This document shows positions 1 to 6,111 of a DNA stretch of 9,986 nucleotides, in pieces. Source of the DNA: Methanobacteriota archaeon (GTDB lineage Archaea > Thermoplasmatota > JASEFT01 > JAUWIS01). The notes under the pieces were generated by a model, which saw only the letters and a program-made list of their open reading frames with translations, was not told the origin of the DNA and ran no database searches. The position numbers and the translations under genes were made by a program. The stretch spans positions 1 through 9,986 of the forward strand of contig JAUWIS010000017.1 of NCBI GenBank assembly GCA_030605245.1, given 5' to 3'. The number at the start of each line of letters is the position of its first letter. Within the stretch, counting starts at the first letter, position 1.

Positions 1-2
1 CA

Positions 3-113
3 AAAATGCTCACAACAACAAATAGATTCCCTGAATATTTTGGTATAGATACGACAAACAAAAAAAGAATCAAGGAATGGCTTGGTAAGAAGGCGGGAGT
101 GAAAACGAAATAA
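3..113 (+). CDS. scpB: C-terminal end of probable segregation and condensation protein B (partial)
   Basis: The plus-strand frame is open from the window edge to the TAA at 111-113, giving about 36 residues. It contains the stretch LTTTNRFPEYFGID followed by a lysine-rich tail. A 'TT..F.EYFG' motif close to the C-terminus is typical of ScpB, the winged-helix kleisin partner of the SMC-ScpA chromosome condensation complex, and archaeal ScpB proteins end soon after it. The start and almost the whole protein lie outside the window, and the call rests on this short motif only. The gene converges on the minus-strand R-M block and is followed by an inverted repeat at 118-149. Confidence 0.55.
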   Translation, partial: KMLTTTNRFPEYFGIDTTNKKRIKEWLGKKAGVKTK

Positions 114-117
114 AAAA

Positions 118-149
118 GCAGGTTTTGTTAATGAATAAAGAAATCCTGC
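118..149. terminator. Inverted repeat between convergent genes, likely bidirectional terminator
   Basis: GCAGG at 118-122 pairs with CCTGC at 145-149. Across a T/T mismatch, the TTT at 124-126 can pair with AAA at 141-143, closing a loop of about 14 nt. The element lies exactly between the stop of the probable scpB gene (113) and the stop of the 78-residue minus-strand gene (153). A-rich and T-rich stretches flank it on both sides. Position and symmetry suggest a shared terminator, but archaeal termination depends mostly on T-runs, so the hairpin itself may be incidental. Confidence 0.4.
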
Positions 150-152
150 AAT

Positions 153-389
153 CTAATCTTTTGAATAGTGTTTAATTCTTCCTCTAATCCAATCCCAGTC
201 AGTTCCGTTCCTGGATGATGACTGGAAGAAACTTTTGTAGTTATCTTTTAACCACTCATAGAAATCATCTTCAGTATACAAACAGAATGTTTCCACAAGC
301 TCTGACTTTTTAATCCCTTTTGGAATTTTTATTTCTCCATCTTTGAGTTCCTCCTCCAAAAATTCTTTCACAACCTGCCTGTCAAGCAT
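153..389 (-). CDS. 78-residue protein of unknown function, third gene of the R-M block
   Basis: I do not recognise a family. The product is small, rich in Glu/Lys and aromatic residues (three Trp, including a WDW near the C-terminus). It looks alpha-helical, with no membrane segment, signal peptide or cysteine pairs. It is very likely a real gene: the ATG at 389 is preceded by a near-perfect GGAGGA Shine-Dalgarno 8 nt away, and it lies 26 bp downstream of the HNH endonuclease gene on the same strand. The context (methyltransferase, then endonuclease, then this gene) suggests a part in the restriction-modification system, such as a controller, inhibitor or specificity partner. No helix-turn-helix is obvious, so a role as classical C protein is unsupported. 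It could also be unrelated cargo. Confidence 0.75.
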   Translation of the reverse strand: MLDRQVVKEFLEEELKDGEIKIPKGIKKSELVETFCLYTEDDFYEWLKDNYKSFFQSSSRNGTDWDWIRGRIKHYSKD

Positions 390-415
390 TTTACCATTCC
401 TCCTGTTAACTTAAA

Positions 416-1000
416 TCACTTTCCATTTGGTCTTGGAATATGTCCATTGATTCCAAATTCATCGTAATCGTCAAACACCGCTTTACAAAATTTAATCATC
501 ATTTTATCATTGGTGGCAACCGCCTTTTTATAGATTTGGATAAAGTATCGCTTTCCTGCCTCAGTTTGTGAATAGTTCTTCTTCATTAGATTATGTTCCA
601 TACAAAGGGTCTCTCCATTGTCAATATCATTTGTTCCACCTTTATCCTTGGGTTTTATATGGTCAGCACATATCTCAACTCCGTCTTTTCTTCCTCTACC
701 ACATAGCATACACTTATAACCATCTCGTTTAAAGATTTCCTCTTTAACTTTTTCAGAAAACTCAAATAAATCTACACCATGCACATACTTAGGATCGTAT
801 CTGTATATCCCCTTTTTTACTTTTACAAGTTTACCTTCCTGATGTAATTTCCGTATTGATCTCCAAGGGTCTCGTGGTGGAACATCATGGTCTTTTAACC
901 ACTGCTCTGTTACCCAGTCCACAACAGGACCATGTGAAATATCCCTATTAGGATGCTTCATAAAATACTCTGTAATTAGTTCACTTATAGTTTTACCCAT
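416..1000 (-). CDS. HNH endonuclease with N-terminal winged helix, likely Type II restriction enzyme
   Basis: This 194-residue protein probably cuts DNA as the restriction partner of the adjacent methyltransferase. Residues about 1-72 look like a winged-helix DNA-binding domain: helices, then a wing-like segment LVKVKKGIYRY. Residues about 85-145 form an HNH/beta-beta-alpha-metal nuclease. It has zinc-type C97xxC100, the ADHI.P core with catalytic-type H114, an Asn-containing loop around 124-128, and LCMEHN (C133, H136, N137). The ATG at 1000 lies 3 bp after the methyltransferase stop. It has a good GGTGAT SD inside the end of that gene, which suggests translational coupling with methylase made first. 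No specificity can be read from the sequence. HNH enzymes also occur in homing and anti-phage settings, but the paired methyltransferase favours Type II R-M. Confidence 0.85.
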   Translation of the reverse strand: MGKTISELITEYFMKHPNRDISHGPVVDWVTEQWLKDHDVPPRDPWRSIRKLHQEGKLVKVKKGIYRYDPKYVHGVDLFEFSEKVKEEIFKRDGYKCMLCGRGRKDGVEICADHIKPKDKGGTNDIDNGETLCMEHNLMKKNYSQTEAGKRYFIQIYKKAVATNDKMMIKFCKAVFDDYDEFGINGHIPRPNGK

Positions 1001-1003
1001 ATC

Positions 1004-1930
1004 TTATATCACCTCAAATAATCTTTTCTCATTTATTTTTGCTTCCGTGATCAATCTTTTTTTTGCAAGTTCACAATAAGTTTTATCAATCTCAATTCCC
1101 ACCCCTATTCTGTTATTCAAATGTGTAGCAATTAGAGTTGTTCCACTCCCCATAAATGGATCCAAAATCGTATCTCCAACAAAACTAAACAATTTTATAC
1201 ATCTCCTTGGTAATTCAACAGGAAATGGAGTAGGATGCCCGATTTTTTTCTTGCTTTCCCCAGAAAATGTCCATACTCCGTCTGTCCACTCCATAAACTC
1301 TTCTTTGCCTATATCAGATTTTCTACTGCCGCTTGTCTTCTTCCAATTTTTCTTATACAAAACAACAATTAGTTCTACAGGTGCAATAACATAAGGAGCA
1401 GAAGCAGAGAGCCAGGAACCCCATGCTGTTCTTCTGGAAATATTTCCTTCATTCCATATTATTGTAGAATGATATTTAAAACCTATTTGTTTAGCAATTG
1501 TTGTTAAATCTGCACCTACACTCTGTTGCCCTCCTTTATTTTTATCCAACGGAATATTTAAGCAGAATCGCCCATCATCTTTAAGCCAATCAAAACAACG
1601 GGACAACCATTTTTCACTAAAATTTAGGTACTTCCCATAGGAAAGTCTGTCATTGTGAGAATTATATTTAATATCTAGATTATATGGCGGCGAAGTAACA
1701 ATTAAATCTATACTTTCATTAGAAACTTCTTTTGTAGTTAGAACATCATCATTTATGATTTTCAGCATTTCATTTTTGAAGAACATTTTATCAGCAATTT
1801 TTATATCTATTCTTTTTTTGAAAGTGCTATCTACCTCAACTGTATCCAACATCAATAATATATATCGGTTTGCAGGTATATGAAATTTGCCTGATAGGTG
1901 AAATTTAAAGTTTATCAAAAGAGTTTTCAC
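1004..1930 (-). CDS. Site-specific DNA methyltransferase, beta class (N4-cytosine or N6-adenine)
   Basis: It transfers a methyl group from S-adenosylmethionine to an exocyclic amino group of a base, protecting DNA from the partner HNH nuclease. The catalytic motif IV, TSPPYN, is at about residues 79-84. The SAM-binding motif I, DPFMGSGTT, is at about 257-265. That order (IV before I) defines the beta class. The final part has the usual PFPVELPRRCIKLFS stretch just before motif I. S-P-P-Y is more common in N4-cytosine enzymes and D/N-P-P-Y in N6-adenine enzymes, so N4-cytosine is slightly favoured. The start is uncertain. The first start is GTG at 1930, and ATG codons at 1852 and 1786 also leave both motifs intact. 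A TATA-like element at 1949-1958 lies at about -24 from the GTG, which fits leaderless use of that start. The gene leads the R-M block and diverges from guaAB. Confidence 0.9.
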   Translation of the reverse strand: MKTLLINFKFHLSGKFHIPANRYILLMLDTVEVDSTFKKRIDIKIADKMFFKNEMLKIINDDVLTTKEVSNESIDLIVTSPPYNLDIKYNSHNDRLSYGKYLNFSEKWLSRCFDWLKDDGRFCLNIPLDKNKGGQQSVGADLTTIAKQIGFKYHSTIIWNEGNISRRTAWGSWLSASAPYVIAPVELIVVLYKKNWKKTSGSRKSDIGKEEFMEWTDGVWTFSGESKKKIGHPTPFPVELPRRCIKLFSFVGDTILDPFMGSGTTLIATHLNNRIGVGIEIDKTYCELAKKRLITEAKINEKRLFEVI

Positions 1931-1948
1931 AGTAGAATAATAGAAACC

Positions 1949-1958
1949 TTAATGAATA
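1949..1958. promoter_or_regulatory. Possible shared TATA-like element between guaAB and the methyltransferase gene
   Basis: The 49-bp divergent spacer (1931-1979) contains TTAATGAATA, which reads TATTCATTAA on the other strand. It sits about 22-31 nt before the guaAB ATG at 1980, after a purine-rich GAAAC that could be a BRE. It also sits about 19-28 nt before the methyltransferase GTG at 1930. Neither gene has a convincing SD. This spacing fits archaeal leaderless promoters, but the element is a weak match to a TATA box. Confidence 0.35.
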
Positions 1959-1979
1959 CCCATTCGTTTATGTTGTGTA

Positions 1980-2927
1980 ATGTTCAACCCGGGAAAGTTT
2001 GTTAATGAAAAAATACCTGAAATAAGGCAACAGATAAAAGGAAAAGCAATTATTGCAACATCAGGCGGTGTTGACAGCACTGTTGCTGCTGTTATTACAA
2101 CAAAGGCGGTTAGGGAAAATCTTGTTTCAGTTTTTGTTGACACAGGCTATATGAGGAAAAATGAGCCTGAGAATACAAAAAAAATGCTGAAAAAACTTGG
2201 TTTGAATCTCGAGTTTGTTGATGCAAGAAAAGAATTTTACTCTGCATTAAAAGGTGTAACTGACCCTGAGAAAAAAAGAAAAATCATTGGTGAGAACTTT
2301 ATCAGGGTTTTTGAGGGAATAGCAAAACAGGAAAAAGCAGAATATCTTGTTCAGGGAACTATAGCACCTGACTGGATTGAATCAGGCGGAGCGTTAAGGG
2401 ACACGATAAAAAGCCATCATAATGTCGGCGGACTTCCAAAGGATATGAAACTGAAACTTGTTGAGCCGCTCAGGGATTTGTACAAGGATGAGGTCAGAAA
2501 ACTAGCGCGTTACCTGAAAATACCAGTTGCGGAGAAACAGCCATACCCAGGTCCCGGGCTTGCAATAAGGATTATTGGTGAGGCAAGTCCCGAATCAACA
2601 GATATTATCAGGGAGGCATGCGCTATTGTTGAGGGAGAGATTGAGAAAGCAGTAGAAAACAAAAAAATGGAAAAACCATGGCAGTATTTTGCGGTTTTAC
2701 TTCCTGTGAAAAGCGTTGGCGTGCATGGGGATGTGAGGGTGTATTCTAACACAATCGCTGTCAGGGCAGTGTCATCTGTTGATGGGATGAGCGCTGCTTA
2801 CTCGAAAATCCCGGATGATGTTCTTGAAAGAATTTCTATAAGAATCACAAACACATTAAAGGACAAGGTAAACAGGGTTGTTTATGATGTAACAAACAAG
2901 CCGCCTGGGACGGTTGAATGGGAATGA
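1980..2927 (+). CDS. guaAB: GMP synthase ATP-pyrophosphatase subunit (subunit B)
   Basis: It catalyses the last step of GMP synthesis in the cytosol: XMP is adenylated with ATP and then aminated using ammonia from a separate glutaminase subunit (GuaAA), not present here. The PP-loop SGGVDST is at residues 28-34. The conserved substrate-site motif PYPGPGLAIRI is at about 188-198. The protein ends in KPPGTVEWE, the family's C-terminal signature. At 315 residues it matches the stand-alone archaeal subunit and lacks the N-terminal amidotransferase domain of bacterial GuaA. The ATG at 1980 has no SD and may be leaderless. The gene is flanked by the R-M block and a convergent Fic gene, so it seems to be transcribed alone. 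Confidence 0.95.
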   Translation: MFNPGKFVNEKIPEIRQQIKGKAIIATSGGVDSTVAAVITTKAVRENLVSVFVDTGYMRKNEPENTKKMLKKLGLNLEFVDARKEFYSALKGVTDPEKKRKIIGENFIRVFEGIAKQEKAEYLVQGTIAPDWIESGGALRDTIKSHHNVGGLPKDMKLKLVEPLRDLYKDEVRKLARYLKIPVAEKQPYPGPGLAIRIIGEASPESTDIIREACAIVEGEIEKAVENKKMEKPWQYFAVLLPVKSVGVHGDVRVYSNTIAVRAVSSVDGMSAAYSKIPDDVLERISIRITNTLKDKVNRVVYDVTNKPPGTVEWE

Positions 2928-2963
2928 GTTAGCTGTCAGTGGTTTAGCAGTTAGGGCTGTTCC
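2928..2963 (+). repeat. Short degenerate GTTAGCN-like repeat tract
   Basis: Directly after the guaAB stop codon the sequence can be split into imperfect units that each begin with GT: GTTAGCT, GTCAGTG, GTTTAGCA, GTTAGGGCT, then GTTCC. It looks like a small fragment of a degenerate GTTAGC heptamer-type microsatellite. From memory, similar tracts occur between genes in other prokaryotes. The segment AGCAG-TTAGGG-CTGTT within it could form a small hairpin with one G-U pair, so a terminator role for guaAB is an alternative. Confidence 0.4.
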
Positions 2964-2982
2964 TATCTTATAACTTTATATT

Positions 2983-3921
2983 CTAACCCCTATGTTTGAA
3001 GGTGTGCTGCTTAACTAATACTTTTGTGATATAATGAATAAACGCTGCATCATTGCCTCTGTCCCCTTCTTCTATTGCTTTGTAGTAGTTAATTTTGTCT
3101 TTCATTTCAATGTAAAGCATTGGAAATCTATTTTTGCTTAGCAGATAGTTCATTATTGTTCTCGCTGTTCTTCCGTTCCCATCTGTAAATGGATGTATCC
3201 TAACAAGTTTGTTATGAGACACCGCAGCAAGTTCAACAGGATGAAGTTTCCTCCCTGTATGATAGTACCATTGGAAAAATGCTTTCATTTCCTTTTTAAG
3301 TTTTTCTGCGGATGGAGGAATCCATTCTGAACCACTGATTCTCACGTTACTATCCCTGTACTTTCCGGCTATTCTGCATTTCGTGTTTTTTGTCAAAAGT
3401 CTATGAACCCTAAGGAGGAATTTCTGGTTAATCTCACCCCTGTATGTCTTTATGAATTCAAAGCAGTCCTTTGAGTTCATCGCCTCATTGTAATCATTTG
3501 ATGAAACACCAGCAGGGATGACGTCCTCAGTTAGAGCCATACTTGTTTCACGCAGACTTAAACGATTACCTTCAATGGCATTTGAATTGTATGTAAACCT
3601 TACCAGGAAATCATCTTTATATTTATTTTTAGAAACCTCATCAATCTTCCTATACCATTTTATGAAAACATCTCTTAGATCCTGAAGTTGCTCTGCCTCC
3701 TCATCCGTTAAGAATATATGCTTCGTAATCTTTTTTATAAGACCTTCTCTTTTTGCCTGTTTTTCTATTTCAACGACCATTTTTTTTATCTTTTCTTTAG
3801 AAGGTGGTTTTTCACCTACGTATTCCCTGACTTTTCTCCATTTTCTGGGACCAATCCTAAAATTTTTTGAAAGATAGTAATATGTCTTGTCTTTCCTTTT
3901 CAAACGTTCAACATAGACCAT
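2983..3921 (-). CDS. Fic family protein (probable AMP transferase) with N-terminal extension
   Basis: Fic proteins attach AMP or another nucleotide moiety to hydroxyl groups of target proteins. The full catalytic motif HPFTDGNGRTAR is present (about residues 243-254 from the start used here), with the catalytic His and the Mg/phosphate-binding loop. Upstream, SNAIEGN (about 113-119) matches the inhibitory (S/T)xxxE(G/N) motif. Its Glu normally blocks productive ATP binding, so this looks like a self-inhibited class II-type protein. The first ~60 residues form a basic extension (YVERL.RK...YYLSKNFR) of unknown role. I chose the ATG at 3921 over the one at 3939 because a TATA-like TTTATTAA (3943-3950) is centred 26 nt upstream of it, as for a leaderless gene. 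No antitoxin-like gene is adjacent. The target cannot be predicted. Confidence 0.9.
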   Translation of the reverse strand: MVYVERLKRKDKTYYYLSKNFRIGPRKWRKVREYVGEKPPSKEKIKKMVVEIEKQAKREGLIKKITKHIFLTDEEAEQLQDLRDVFIKWYRKIDEVSKNKYKDDFLVRFTYNSNAIEGNRLSLRETSMALTEDVIPAGVSSNDYNEAMNSKDCFEFIKTYRGEINQKFLLRVHRLLTKNTKCRIAGKYRDSNVRISGSEWIPPSAEKLKKEMKAFFQWYYHTGRKLHPVELAAVSHNKLVRIHPFTDGNGRTARTIMNYLLSKNRFPMLYIEMKDKINYYKAIEEGDRGNDAAFIHYITKVLVKQHTFKHRG

Positions 3922-3942
3922 ATTTCTGTATGACCACACTAA

Positions 3943-3950
3943 TTAATAAA
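3943..3950 (-). promoter_or_regulatory. TATA-like box of the Fic gene
   Basis: On the minus strand this reads TTTATTAA, at -22 to -29 from the ATG at 3921, in an A/T-rich context with A-rich sequence upstream. There is no SD before that ATG. Spacing and composition fit a leaderless archaeal transcript and support the shorter Fic start. It lies in the 75-bp gap after the coiled-coil gene, so Fic is probably transcribed separately. Confidence 0.5.
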
Positions 3951-3996
3951 TTTTTCTATTTTTGTTAAAATTTGTGCCCGTACCAAATGAAAATAT

Positions 3997-4677
3997 TTAT
4001 AATGAAACCTTTTGCTTTTTCAAAAGCTTTTCAAGTGTTGTCTCAGCATGTTGCTCAAGTTTTTCTTTATCCTCAAGCGCCCTTTTTGCTTTGATGTTTT
4101 GTTCTGCAATGATTTTTCTCGCCTCCTGCCTCTTTTTCCATAACTCTTTTTTGTATGCGAGAACAGTGGCTCTCATCTCCATAATCTTTTTATGAACATA
4201 ATTTGCCTTTTCCTTAATCTCAATATACTCTTTATGTTTTTTGTTTGCCTCATTAATCAGATGTGAGATTTCATCAATAAATGTTTTCATTTTTTCATGA
4301 TATTTTTGTGCCTCATTGTATAAACGAATGACCTCTTTGTGTTCTTCATCAGCCTTTTTGAATAAGTCGTCCAGTGAGCCACTTATTGCTGTTACATCAG
4401 ACTCAACCTTTTCCTGCTCCTTTAATTTTTTCTCAAGAAGACTAACCTTATTTTTTTCTTTCCTGATTTCATCAACAATTTTTCGCTCCTTTTTTATACT
4501 CATAGGCACGGTCTGCTGTTTAAACACAAGTTCCTGCAGATTCTGCCTCAAAGATAAAATTGTTTCAGGGAGGGATAAAACAATCTCTTTCCTTATTTTC
4601 CTCCTCTTCTGAATAAACTCCTTCGCCTTTTTATGACTTGTATCCATGATTTTATTATGCACCCTCATTTCATCCAT
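3997..4677 (-). CDS. Coiled-coil protein, downstream part of an interrupted gene
   Basis: This 226-residue reading frame is almost entirely Lys/Glu-rich heptad-like sequence with no membrane or enzymatic motif. It predicts long coiled coils broken by one short proline-containing segment near residue 37. It is in the same frame as the upstream fragment (4681-4854). Only a TAA and one Leu codon separate that fragment from this ATG. No SD lies at a useful distance before the ATG: the closest, AAGGTT, is about 15 nt away and part of the upstream coding sequence. It therefore looks like the C-terminal four fifths of one ~285-residue protein resembling the large coiled-coil proteins common in methanogens, sometimes misnamed 'phosphoserine phosphatase'. 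Restart of translation at this ATG could still make a product. Cellular role unknown. Confidence 0.65.
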   Translation of the reverse strand: MDEMRVHNKIMDTSHKKAKEFIQKRRKIRKEIVLSLPETILSLRQNLQELVFKQQTVPMSIKKERKIVDEIRKEKNKVSLLEKKLKEQEKVESDVTAISGSLDDLFKKADEEHKEVIRLYNEAQKYHEKMKTFIDEISHLINEANKKHKEYIEIKEKANYVHKKIMEMRATVLAYKKELWKKRQEARKIIAEQNIKAKRALEDKEKLEQHAETTLEKLLKKQKVSL

Positions 4678-4680
4678 GAG

Positions 4681-4854
4681 TTAGTTTCTTTGAACCTTGA
4701 ACTCATCAATCTCTTTTATCATCTCAGATTTTTTTGTGTTCAGGGTGTTTCTTTCCTCTTTTAAAGCATTTGCTTCATCATTTAATTTGTTTCTTCCCTC
4801 AATCAGCGTTCTGTACTTTTTTTCCGCAGCTTCAGTTTTTTTATCTTTTTTCAT
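4681..4854 (-). CDS. Coiled-coil protein, N-terminal fragment ending at an in-frame TAA
   Basis: The fragment encodes 57 residues starting MKKDKKTEAAEKKY and ending IDEFKVQRN. It is all charged heptad repeats, typical of the start of archaeal coiled-coil proteins with 'RN.LN.E...L..ERN.LN' patterns. I chose the ATG at 4854 because GGTG lies 5-6 nt upstream as SD. The longer frame to 4905 would overlap the JAMM gene and add an unrelated N-terminus. A possible TATA element (AATACATTTAA, 4879-4889) lies in the 40-bp gap behind the JAMM gene. The TAA at 4683-4681 falls in the middle of the coiled coil, with the pattern continuing in frame on the other side. Confidence 0.6.
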   Translation of the reverse strand: MKKDKKTEAAEKKYRTLIEGRNKLNDEANALKEERNTLNTKKSEMIKEIDEFKVQRN

Positions 4855-4894
4855 CTTACACCGTAATATACTTAGACTTAAATGTATTTTTTGA

Positions 4895-5314
4895 CTACTC
4901 CACAATTTCTAAATCAATTTTGTTGCCGTAGTAATCATATGCGCACCATGAATTATAATCATATGGCATGCAGGTAATAATATGTGTATGACCAAAATTT
5001 TCAAACAGATGCAGATCTGCATCAGAAGGATGAAAACTTCCTGATGGATGGGAATGAACAGTACCTACGATTGTGAAATCTACGGGTAGCATATGAAGCT
5101 GGAATATTGCGGAGGTGTTTCCTGACAGTGTTCCAGGGAGGAGCATAATTTCTGTTATAACACCTTTCTCAGCTCGCAGCAAGCCACCAAACTCTTTAGG
5201 ATAACTTTCCTTTGAAACCTCAAGTATGAGGTTTAATGCTTTTTTATTGATAGCATAAATCCTTCTTTTTATAATTGTTTTCTTCTTTTTCCCATGCTTT
5301 CCAAATAGCCTCAT
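4895..5314 (-). CDS. JAMM/MPN+ metalloprotease (Mov34/PAD-1 family)
   Basis: This is a zinc isopeptidase-type domain. Archaeal relatives remove ubiquitin-like SAMP proteins from targets, and that is the most likely role. All catalytic residues are visible in the 139-residue protein: E41 (in KEFGGLL), then H87-x-H89 and S97-x2-D100 in the HSHPSGSFHPSDAD signature. The enzyme is nearly only the JAB fold, with a short very basic N-terminus (GKHGKKKK, then KRR). Its ATG overlaps the NAD kinase stop by 4 bp (ATGA) and has an AAGGAT SD about 8 nt upstream, so it is the last gene of a phosphatase-NAD kinase-JAMM operon. What links it to NADP metabolism is not clear from sequence. Some JAB proteins act in cofactor or sulfur-carrier pathways, so a non-SAMP substrate is possible. 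Confidence 0.88.
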   Translation of the reverse strand: MRLFGKHGKKKKTIIKRRIYAINKKALNLILEVSKESYPKEFGGLLRAEKGVITEIMLLPGTLSGNTSAIFQLHMLPVDFTIVGTVHSHPSGSFHPSDADLHLFENFGHTHIITCMPYDYNSWCAYDYYGNKIDLEIVE

Positions 5315-6111
5315 AAGATTAATCCTTCTCTTATCCTTTTATAAAAATCATGGTCGAATCTAACAAATCTTGCAGGGATCTTGGATACTGTAAATGAAAC
5401 CGTATCATTTTTCCCTATCTTTTTCTCATACTGGCCATCAAGAACAAGCAAACAGTCATCCTTATCAATCCTGATTCTTATCCTGCTAGACGCAGGAACA
5501 ACGATCGGGCGCGCAGAGAGTTTAAACGGTGCTATGGGTGCTATTACAAATGCATTAACTCGCGAATCAAGTATGGGTGAGCCTGCACTCATGGCATAAC
5601 AGGTTGAACCTGTTGGTGTTGCAACGATTATGCCATCAGCCCGTATATCCTCAGCCATCTTGTCATCTATGTATATCTCAAATCGTCTCATCTTTGCAAT
5701 ATGGGAAGTATGGAGTACAGCTTCGTTTGTGCAATCACAAAGCTCTTTTTTATTTAGTTTAACCTCTAATTTAATTCTTTTATCAATAATGTAATCCTTT
5801 TTCAGTATCCTGCCAAGAGCAGGAATCATATTCTTGGGTTTTATCTCTGTCAGAAAACCTACAGCACCGGCGTTTATCCCGAAAACAGGGATATCACAAT
5901 TTTGCAGTGTTCTTAGTATTGTTCCGTCACCGCCAATAGTAACCATGATATCTACTTTTATCTTTTTTAAGGGCAGTCCTTTTTTCCCAATTTTTTCCCC
6001 AAGTTTTTTTTCAACAACAACTTCTGCTTTATCTGATAAGAAATCTATTACCTTTTTAGCAACATCCACAGCTTCTTTCTTATCAACCCGTGAAACAATC
6101 CCGAATCTCAT
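5311..6111 (-). CDS. nadK: NAD kinase (ATP- or polyphosphate-dependent)
   Basis: It phosphorylates NAD at the 2'-OH of the adenosine ribose to make NADP in the cytosol. The diagnostic motifs are in order in the 266-residue protein: GGDGT at 60-64 (catalytic-type Asp62), NAG.VGFLTE at 80-89, TNEAV at 128-132, and TPTGSTCYAMSAGSP at 165-179. The ATG at 6111 overlaps the stop of the upstream IMPase-like gene by 4 bp and has a strong SD, GGAGATGAT. Length and motifs are normal for an archaeal enzyme. The pairing with an IMPase-family phosphatase mirrors the fused NADP phosphatase/NAD kinase known from Methanocaldococcus jannaschii (MJ0917). The phosphate donor (ATP or polyphosphate) cannot be told here. 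Confidence 0.93.
   Translation of the reverse strand: MRFGIVSRVDKKEAVDVAKKVIDFLSDKAEVVVEKKLGEKIGKKGLPLKKIKVDIMVTIGGDGTILRTLQNCDIPVFGINAGAVGFLTEIKPKNMIPALGRILKKDYIIDKRIKLEVKLNKKELCDCTNEAVLHTSHIAKMRRFEIYIDDKMAEDIRADGIIVATPTGSTCYAMSAGSPILDSRVNAFVIAPIAPFKLSARPIVVPASSRIRIRIDKDDCLLVLDGQYEKKIGKNDTVSFTVSKIPARFVRFDHDFYKRIREGLIL

Larger units (their letters stand above)
3997..4854 (-). pseudogene. Whole coiled-coil gene, split by a single nonsense codon
   Basis: This entry joins the two fragments above. Reading through the TAA at 4683-4681 gives one uninterrupted frame of about 285 codons with continuous heptad character: ...KVQRN-stop-LMDEMRVHN... One base change (GAA to TAA, that is C to A at plus-strand position 4683) would explain it and restore an RNEL heptad. 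The TAA codon argues against pyrrolysine (UAG) or selenocysteine (UGA) insertion. The gene may be a recent pseudogene, a two-piece gene kept by reinitiation 3 nt after the stop, or a sequencing or assembly error. Confidence 0.6.

Noticed and set aside
2510..2752. Minus-strand frames within guaAB (1949-2143 and 2510-2752)
   Set aside because: guaAB is certain on the plus strand across its whole length. These frames show no motif.
4316..4612. Plus-strand frames opposite the coiled-coil, NAD kinase, pyrH and other minus genes (for example 3962-4195, 4316-4612, 5834-6115, 9250-9561)
   Set aside because: They are antisense shadows of well-supported genes, rich in Phe/Ser/Leu as expected from complementing Lys/Glu codons, with no SD, promoter or domain.
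4681..4683. Recoded stop (pyrrolysine or selenocysteine) in the coiled-coil gene
   Set aside because: The codon is TAA. Pyrrolysine uses TAG and selenocysteine TGA, and there is no enzymatic site there that would need a special residue.
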